DNA of 64,000 bases, from assembly GCA_946807835.1 (NCBI GenBank), contig OX327711.1, positions 11,381,501-11,445,500 of the forward strand. The letters are read 5' to 3'. Both the position numbers and the translations under genes were made by a program. The notes beneath the pieces were generated by a model. It was not told where the DNA came from and did no database searches. It saw only the letters and a program-made list of their open reading frames with translations. This stretch comes from Ailanthus altissimus. Lineage: Eukaryota; Streptophyta; Magnoliopsida; Sapindales; Simaroubaceae. Every line of letters begins with the position of its first letter. The first letter of the stretch is position 1. This document shows, piece by piece, positions 57,045 through 64,000 of the stretch.

Positions 57045-59650
57045 GAGTGAGAATTGACCTCTCTCAATTAGAATGTCCCCTCTTTATGATTTTTAGCCCT
57101 TTATTTATAGAGTAGTAGGCATGTAGGAATCATAAAATCTGAATAAAATTAGGATATCACAGTACTTTCCTAATTAACTTTCTCTTATTAGAGTATTGCT
57201 AAAACAAAGATGGTAGTTCTCTTATTTGTCTGTAATTTTTCTCGTATAGTCCTAATATAATAAAGGTAACTCTCTTTTTATCGATTTATGAGTTTTTCTA
57301 GGCCTTTTAAAAATTGGGCCTACTAAAATCTAAGGCAAAATAGAAATCTCTTAGTTTTCATTGTTAACACTGAAAATTTTATAATTATAGTTCTTCAATT
57401 GAATGGGCTCTTCCAGATGCCTTTAAAGTGTCAGATTAATAAGATTCTTGGTTTGATGACTTTATGAGGTTTTGGGGAAATTGTAATTCTTGATTCAAGG
57501 ATTCATCCTCAAATTTGATATCTTTTGAAATGTTCTTTGAAGATATTCAGATAAAGTAAGTACTCGGTGGTTCTTATTTCTTGGGCAGCTATTGTGAGGT
57601 CTTTGATTGAGGTAAGGCTTGTCTTTTTATAAGTAAGAATTTTGTTGGGGGATGGGTTCTCTAGTAATTTTACCCCTTTTGGAGGGGTCTTCAAGTAATT
57701 TTTAGTCCTTGGATATAAGGACTATTTAAGTCCTCAAATACTGACCTTAGTGGTTGGCTCAATCAGATCACATTTATGGAATAAAACTAATGTTGTGGAC
57801 ATTTTTTGGGTGGTTGAGGATTGCAGACCAACTCGATGATTTTTTTTTTGTGCTAAATGTTGGATTCTATCGAATGAGTGGACCAAAACCTGATATGCTA
57901 GTGCCATTGGCTAATAGGCCTTAGTGCTTCCATTATTGTTTTTCATCTAAAGATACTCATGGCAATGTTAGAGCTTTTACTTTGTGTTGAATGCAAGCTA
58001 CTTCATAAATATAAGCTAGGTACTAAAAGTTTATCACTAGTATGCTGAAAATGAACAAAAAAGAAACTCAAGCATTATAAGTGTTAATATAAGCATAAGG
58101 TGCCTTATAATTATATTTTGAGCATGATAAGTTATAATCTGGGTGTTATAGACTGAAGTAATATAATAATTTGAGCACTATGGGCTAAAATTCAAGCACA
58201 ATGGGCTAAAATTCGAGCACCATAAGCTAAGATAAAAATATTAAATTGAGCACCATAGACATAAAGTGGCCCCGATCTTCAAGTGAAGACTTATGTGGCC
58301 TTAGATGAGGACTTATGTGACCTCAAGTAAGGACTTATATTGCCTTAGAAGAGGAATTATGTTGCATTTGATGAGAACTTATGTTGCCATAGAGACAACT
58401 ACTCTTGTTTTAGGGTAGAACCCTATTGAAGCCTTACAGTTCTCTAACGTCTTAGAGTACCTTCTCGAGCTTTACAGGCTCGTACCCTACACGCGTCTTA
58501 TGGGCTTCTAGCATCCCAAAGTTGAATCTTGCATAAGTCTTATAATTCTCTTGAAGAGATGAAAGTTTCCTTTTATAAAGGGTCTCTATTATTTTTACCC
58601 CCCGTGAAGAGGATTTTTAAGTAATCTTACCATTCGTAGAGAGATTTTTCATAATGTTTACCCTTTATAAAGAAAATTTTAATGATTTTTGCCTTTTATA
58701 AAGGGACTTTTCATAATCTTTGCTCTTTTTAGAGGGACTTTTTTTATGATTTTAAGGATTTCTCTTGGATTTAGGGATCTTTCCCTTTATATGCTTGATT
58801 TTATCCATAACTTTCTATTTCTCTTGTAAGTTAAGTTCTTTTTAAGAACTCTTTGATCTCTACAGGTGGTCGAATTTTGACCATCCCCTACTTGATACAA
58901 ACAGAAGTTATTTCTCCTTATTCAAAGCCTAGTTGAATAGAGTAGCTGGTGTTCGACCATAATTTTGACTAGGTCTATTAGTGGTAAATCTAACTAATCA
59001 GGGTAGTTGGGCTTCAACTATTGCTCTGACCAGTTAAAGAGACTATAGTTCTCATTTGGGAGTCTAAATGAATAGGGTAATTAGATTTTGACCATTGTTC
59101 AGACTAGCTAGAAGGTTGTGAATTTGTCTTTTCTCATTCTGAGTCTAACTGAACAAGGTGATCAGGCTTCAACAATTATTTTAACCAACTCAGAGATGGT
59201 GTCCTTGGTTCAAGGACTTTTTTGTAGGTAAACACTTTTTTAGTTTTTAGTGGGCCTAGTTTTTAAGCCTTGTGGGCTAAATCTTTAGGCCTTATAGACT
59301 AAAGTTTTTAGGCTTTATAGGCTGAAATCTATCAATTTAACCTCTTGTAGAGAGTTGTTGGGCCTTAAAGAGGAGTTATTTAAGTGGCGGCCTTAGAGAG
59401 GACTTAGGTAATCTATGAAAGGAATTAAGTAGCCTTGATGAGGTCTTACGTCACCTCAATAAAGACTTAGGTGGCTTTGATAAGGACTTAAGCGGTCTTT
59501 GGGAGACTTCATCAACCTTGAAGAGGACTTAGATTACCTTTGGAAGGACTTAAGCTACTTCTAAAAGGACTTAGGCGGCCTTTGCGAGGATTTAGGCTAT
59601 CTGTGGTAGGTCTTAGGTTGCCTACCGTTTTCTCTTAGCCTTACGGGGCA
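57045..59650 (-). repeat. LTR-like sequence with several minisatellite arrays
   Basis: Non-coding. On the minus strand a TATA-like CTATAAATAAAGG lies at about 57104. To its right are several different short tandem arrays: (1) 58060-58255, GAGCAC.AT..GCTAAAATT-type units; (2) 58265-58395, GAGGACTTATGTGGCCT-type units of about 33 bp; (3) 58570-58745, TATAAAGGGACTTTTCATAATCTTT-type units of about 42 bp; (4) 58865-59210, GGTCGAATTTTGACCAT/TCTAACTGAATAGGGTA-type units of about 100 bp; (5) 59375-59630, AGGACTTAGGCGGCCTTTG-type units of about 33 bp. I infer the U3 of a retroelement; a shorter relative lies at 46130-46740. Confidence 0.5.
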
Positions 59651-59659
59651 TATATTGTT

Positions 59660-60985
59660 GGTATATGGTTTAAAGAATTTGGCAATATTTTGAATGCTAA
59701 AAGAATAGCAATCTTTTTTTTTTCAATGAAAAGATAATAGATCCTACAAGTTGTTTCTTATATATGCTTGTAATGTTGGTAGTTTATATTTATCTTAATT
59801 GATTTGTCTGGAGCTCTCTGTTTTAGTTGTACTATTTGTATTGTTAAATTATTACAAGCATATAACAAACCTATTTCTACAAGTTTATATTAAAAGATCA
59901 TTACTTTTCTATAACGATTTCATGATAACAACAGTTAAAAAGAATAGTTTCACTATTATTATAGTTGTTTTGTTTTAAATTTTTTCATCAAAATAGTTTC
60001 TTCAGAATTTTAAGTTTAAACTTTACAAACAATTTATTTTGTGAGAATTCAAAATGATAATACATAATTATTAGTATTTGAAGAAAATAGTTATTTCATA
60101 TAGTTTGAAATTTCAATAAGTTAAATGTATGTGTTCCAAAAAGGGAAATGAAGAGTCTCTTCCCTGTGTTTATCTCAAGTTACTCACCAGGTCTTTTCAT
60201 TTTGTTAAGCGGGCACTGTTGAGGGAGATTATTGTCAAAGTGCATTTGATATTTTAAATTATGAGAGATTTGTATTAACAGGAACAGGACAAGTCCAATC
60301 AAATAATTAAAATAATTTCCTAACGGCCTAGGAGATCTGATTTAGCGCCATTTCTCATAAGCACTCTCGAGCTATCTCTTCTCCGGCCAAAAGCATAAAT
60401 AGAATACACTGAAAAGGAAATCCCATTTTGCAAAAGTGTGAGAGAAGTTTTCCTTGAACCAAAAACTATAAATATTACAAAGATTTAGTAATGGTCTTTG
60501 AATCAGCGAAAGAAGAACATAGTTTTTAAATCATTATTAACTTTTTAGAAATAAGAAATTGGTTGCATATAATGATTGGTAAAGAAAATGGTTTTAATCG
60601 GATTGTAGTGAATAAAAATTAAATTTTTTGATAATTTATTGAATAAAAGTGCTTGATTTTGAGGCTTTGTTACTAAAAATAGTTTAGCGCAGGGGACAAA
60701 AATGGGTTTAAATTTATATGAAAATAGGTATGAATTGGATATTGAATAATGCAATTGTTTAATGTGATTTAGAAATCAATATGAATCAGGTATTTAAAAA
60801 TATGCTTGTTTGGTGTGATTTAGAAATGGGTATATAGATTGTGAAAATTGTGTGAATTGGGATTGTAACGGGCTTGTTTTTGGTTCGTAAATGAGGTTTA
60901 TTGTATTGGAGTTGGTGCTTACGTGTCATTTCAATATTGTATGAATATTAATTGTTTAATATTTATACAGTAAATATTTCGAATT
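59660..60985. other. No gene seen
   Basis: AT-rich. A slightly richer stretch at 60290-60430 (CTAACGGCCTAGGAGATC, CTCTCGAGCTATCTCTTCTCCGGCC, then AAGCATAAATAGAATAC) could be a promoter-leader remnant, but no coding sequence follows on either strand. Confidence 0.4.
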
Positions 60986-60989
60986 AAAA

Positions 60990-62110
60990 TTGTTAAAAAA
61001 TATCATATTTATATGATATAATGCATGTAACATTACAGACACTGTATAATCTGAAGGAGTTCAGATTTGGTCTAAAGGAGTTTAGACCAATGTTAAGAGT
61101 TAACATGTTATAACAGTCAACGAGGTCTAAAGAGTTAGAACCTTGTCTATAATGGAACAAAGACCTGAGATTATACTTGTATTGACATAGTTGTAAAGAG
61201 TTGTAATAGGTGCTAAGAAATGTCATTATGTAAGTATGTCTCAAACACAATATTCCTGATCTATGTTCACTAATGCAGGTCTATCGGTGAATTCTTATAA
61301 TATAGATTAGTGTATATCTATATCTGACTGGTTCAAATGGTTGTTCTTAACTAACCATGAGATTAGAGCTTGTATAGGCATGCGGATATCCAATCAGGAC
61401 TGGATATTGAATAGACTTACGAAGACCCCAATAGATATCCTATGAAGCCGTCAAAGGAAGGTCTTCTCGAGTTGAGTAGTATTCGTGGTCCTTTGACCTG
61501 AGCACCGCAGTGGTCTTGTGAATGATCCATCATGCTTTGGTTCCACATATGTCAGAGACCTTTCATGGTCTGACCGCTATGTGTCGCTGGGTATAGTCCA
61601 ATGCTCATGGAGTCCGATGTGCGTAGATACGAGATCTGTCAGCTTACGTAGGTAAGTTGTATATCTGATACTCTGAGATTGTATTTCATGAAGTCTTGTG
61701 GCCACAAGCATAAACCCGGAAAAAGAGTTTTTCATAAGGATAAACAATATAGCAAAAGTGTTTACGTATATTGTTTATCGAAATACGAATCTGGAGATAA
61801 GTTTAAAGATGTGCTTACGAGGATTTGACGGGGCTGATCTATATCGCCGCACATCCAAGGTATAAATGGTGGAAGGATTATACGTATACATTATGACCTC
61901 AACTTGTATGGTCTAACACGCTGATTTGTAATATTCGTAACGTGTGCGTGGGGCATCAATTACGGATTCATAGAATAGTTTCATTTGACAAATCGGGTGT
62001 AAACCTAAAGAGTCCCAATATGAAATTTACTCTTTGAGTACTTGGGCAGTTTACCGTATTGAATGGTTCAAAATAGTATAATTCAGCAAATTACTAAGGC
62101 TAAGTTAACT
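60990..62110. repeat. GC-richer non-coding block, retroelement-like
   Basis: This 1.1-kb block has more balanced composition than its flanks and no long frame on either strand. It holds GTCTAAAGGAGTTTAGACC (61069-61087), a near-perfect inverted repeat able to form a stem. It resembles in style the leader or LTR sequence of large non-coding plant retroelements (LARD-like), continuing towards 63150, where TAATCTTCCGCTGTGCAA looks like an LTR 3' end. No second copy is in the window. Confidence 0.35.
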
Positions 62111-62460
62111 AAAGTATATGGTTAAATGGTAGGACCCACATTAGGTTAACTTGGTAACCTAGTAAGGATATAAATATAATTTTACTTTATGATTATTTAA
62201 TTGTTAAATAATTAAAATAAATATTTATTTATTTAATTGTTAAATAAATGATTTAACTTAACTATGGTTAAAGGTTAACCATATGGTTAAGTTAAGTTAA
62301 CCTTGCTTGATGATTAAGTAAAGGTTAACCTAACCATGATTAAGTTAGTTAACTATGATTAAAATATTTAAATGTTTATTTAGCTTAAGGGTTAAGTTAA
62401 ACTAACCTAACTAAGGTTAAATGTTAACTATAGTTAGGTTAAGTTAAATTAAATGCAAAT
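62085..62460. repeat. Dense GTTAA/TTAAC motif cluster
   Basis: GGTTAA, GTTAAC, AGTTAA or their complements occur more than twenty times in about 375 bp, including the perfect 16-bp palindrome TTAACCATATGGTTAA (62275-62290), AAGGTTAACC twice, and GTTAACTATGATTAA / GTTAACTATAGTTAG. Units are irregularly spaced, so it is a motif-rich patch rather than a simple tandem array. Confidence 0.65.
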
Positions 62461-62469
62461 GAAATTTAA

Positions 62470-63755
62470 ATTAGTTTGAAATTTATGCATTAGTATATAA
62501 AGGGAAATGAAATTTAAAATTCATAATTTTTTTAGATTTTACAATTTTGGTGGCCATTTCAATTTAAGAAATTGGAATTCTTTGTTTTGTGTTTTAAGTG
62601 TTAGAACAACGAAACAAATATATAAATGGTTACTAAATGTAATAACTAAAATAGATTTGTTTTAATTGTTCAATAGTTGAACAAAAGATAAATAAATTAA
62701 TTTAATTTGATTAGAACAAATGATAAGTGTTTTTGTTTGGCTAAAAAATTAAGAGAGAAATGAAGAACGAAAATTGAAATGTTTTAAGAGTTGAAAATAT
62801 TTTCTATTCATCATCTTCTCCAATTAATTTAGCCATTAAAACATGAATTAAATTTATTTTTATTCAAGAGTTGAATAAAAAGAAAAACAAATTTAACTAA
62901 GTTAAAGAGTTTAACTTTGAATTAAGTTTAAGAGTTAAACTAAATGCTGGATTAACATACTGCTATTCTAGACAATCAAACCCACCCTTGTTGATTGGTA
63001 GGATTGATCAAAGTTTTATTTCATGGTGGACTTCAAGCAAATTCATCCAAAGGCTTCATGGGTTAAATTTCTCAATCTCGTTTTTCATTTGATAAATATG
63101 TATTATATGTGTTTATTGTATTAATTTTAATCTTCCGCTGTGCAAATATATGTATGAGATATGTATATTTTTTGTATGATGAACACATCCTAGATGCAAG
63201 CACCCTAGAATAATCAACACCCAACACATTGCAAATTGGAAATAGGTATAAACTAGGTGTCTTGCGTTCACTTGCCTGATTTGTTTTTGTGTTGAAATTA
63301 ATGGTTTGTTTGATTTTATTAATGGTGTGAATAAGGAATTAAATTGGTTTATAGTTTCTTATTTAATTGGTTTGTTTGACATTGTTATTTGATAAGAATA
63401 ATGTGATTTATAGTTTTTGTTATTCTATTTAACACAAATGGGAGAGTGAAAACTTAAAGTAGAATTTTGTGGTATGCATGTTACTCTTGAAGAGAATGAT
63501 ATAGATTATAGTAGTTGAGTAGCTTTGAACAATGATATGATGAGGATAGTATTTCAAAGATATAGGTATGAGTAGCTTGGAATTGTGCTATAGTCTAATG
63601 AGAAAGTTGACATTACTACTTCAGATATGAATATATTGAACTTTATGAGTTGGTTATTGGAGAAAGGGGATAAAGTTTTAAATTTCAAATGAAGTCTATT
63701 CTATTGTTAGTAGAAAAAACAAAACCAACCTTTCCAAAAAAAAAAAAAAAAACCT
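62470..63755. other. No gene seen
   Basis: AT-rich with alternating TTAAGAGTTAA/AGTTGAATAAA phrases at 62660-62940 and long A-run at 63735-63752. No frame of note and no recognisable RNA gene. It may be the rest of the retroelement-like block beginning at 60990. Confidence 0.4.
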
Positions 63756-63761
63756 CTACTA

Positions 63762-64000
63762 ACCATTATCAGCATAACCAATCCCTTCCATTAATACCAC
63801 CATAAAGAGCAGCCCATGAAAACACAATTAGTCCAACTTACTACCATCAATAGAACCAACCCAATGCAACGCCACCAATAAAAGCAAACCATGAAGTCAC
63901 AACTAGCTCCACTCACCATCTTAAGCAAAACTAGCCAAACTCAACACCATTAGCAGAAGCAAATCCATAAGTCATAAACAACCCTACTCACCACCATTAA
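63762..64000 (+). repeat. Tandem repeat of about 75 bp, continues beyond window
   Basis: Units begin ACCATTATCAGCA (63762), ACCATCAATAGAA (63843), ACCATCTTAAGCA (63915) and ACCACCATTAA (63990), giving lengths of 81, 72 and 75 bp. Each carries CAA(C/A)(G/A)CCA-type, AGCA..CCAT.AA.TCA and CAAC..C.CT-ACTCACC-type segments. It is immediately preceded by a poly-A run. The array is cut by the window end. Confidence 0.6.

Overview
The window reads as nuclear DNA of a flowering plant, probably a dicot. It is AT-rich, the genes have spliced introns, and most of the sequence is nested, decayed plant transposons: Ty1/copia, Ty3/gypsy of the Athila/Tat type, L1-type LINEs, and MULE, CACTA, hAT, SINE and TRIM elements. 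I cannot name the species. No bacterial-type operon, CRISPR array, rRNA gene or functional tRNA gene was seen.

Only two genes look intact. Both are on the minus strand and encode plant-type fatty acid 2-hydroxylase (FAH, sphingolipid acyl 2-hydroxylation at the ER). Each has six coding exons with matching exon boundaries, rebuilt here by hand: copy 1 at 6592-8645 (239 aa) and copy 2 at 47946-51544 (236 aa). They lie in a direct segmental duplication (about 2806-9190 and 47430-52155). Later insertions separate the copies: a 3-kb near-palindromic foldback element downstream of copy 1, and a TRIM retrotransposon in intron 1 of copy 2. Their 5' regions have also diverged.

Layout from left to right. 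1-1030: LTR-like repeat R1. 1036-2600: LINE remnant (minus). 2806-9190: FAH copy 1 block. 9190-10800: no gene. 10840-16936: plus-strand copia remnant, itself hit by an LTR-like insertion and a small hAT-like MITE. 17013-19230: MULE transposase remnant. 19514-28600: several copies of one Athila/Tat-like gypsy family. One of these (20953-28295, minus) is a deletion derivative inserted 15 bp inside the LTR of an oppositely oriented relative. 28609-31605: second R1 copy. 31610-32400: unidentified exon-like fragments. 32831-33974: another LTR of the gypsy family. 35326-38445: a CACTA element with a 3-bp target duplication that appears to carry gene-like exons and a SINE. 39662-44697: minus-strand copia flanked by an unusual direct repeat of about 220-250 bp. 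44915-47470: duplicated and LTR-like sequence. 47430-52155: FAH copy 2 block. 54060-57000: plus-strand LINE remnant. 57045-59650: LTR-like sequence with several minisatellite arrays. 60990-63700: an LTR/LARD-like block with a dense GTTAAC-type cluster. 63762-end: a tandem repeat of about 75 bp.

No new multi-gene system was found. The most unusual items are the paralog pair with one-sided insertions, the foldback element, the self-family nested insertion with an exact target duplication, the apparent Pack-CACTA, and the oversized direct repeat around the minus-strand copia. All calls come from reading the sequence, without database searches.
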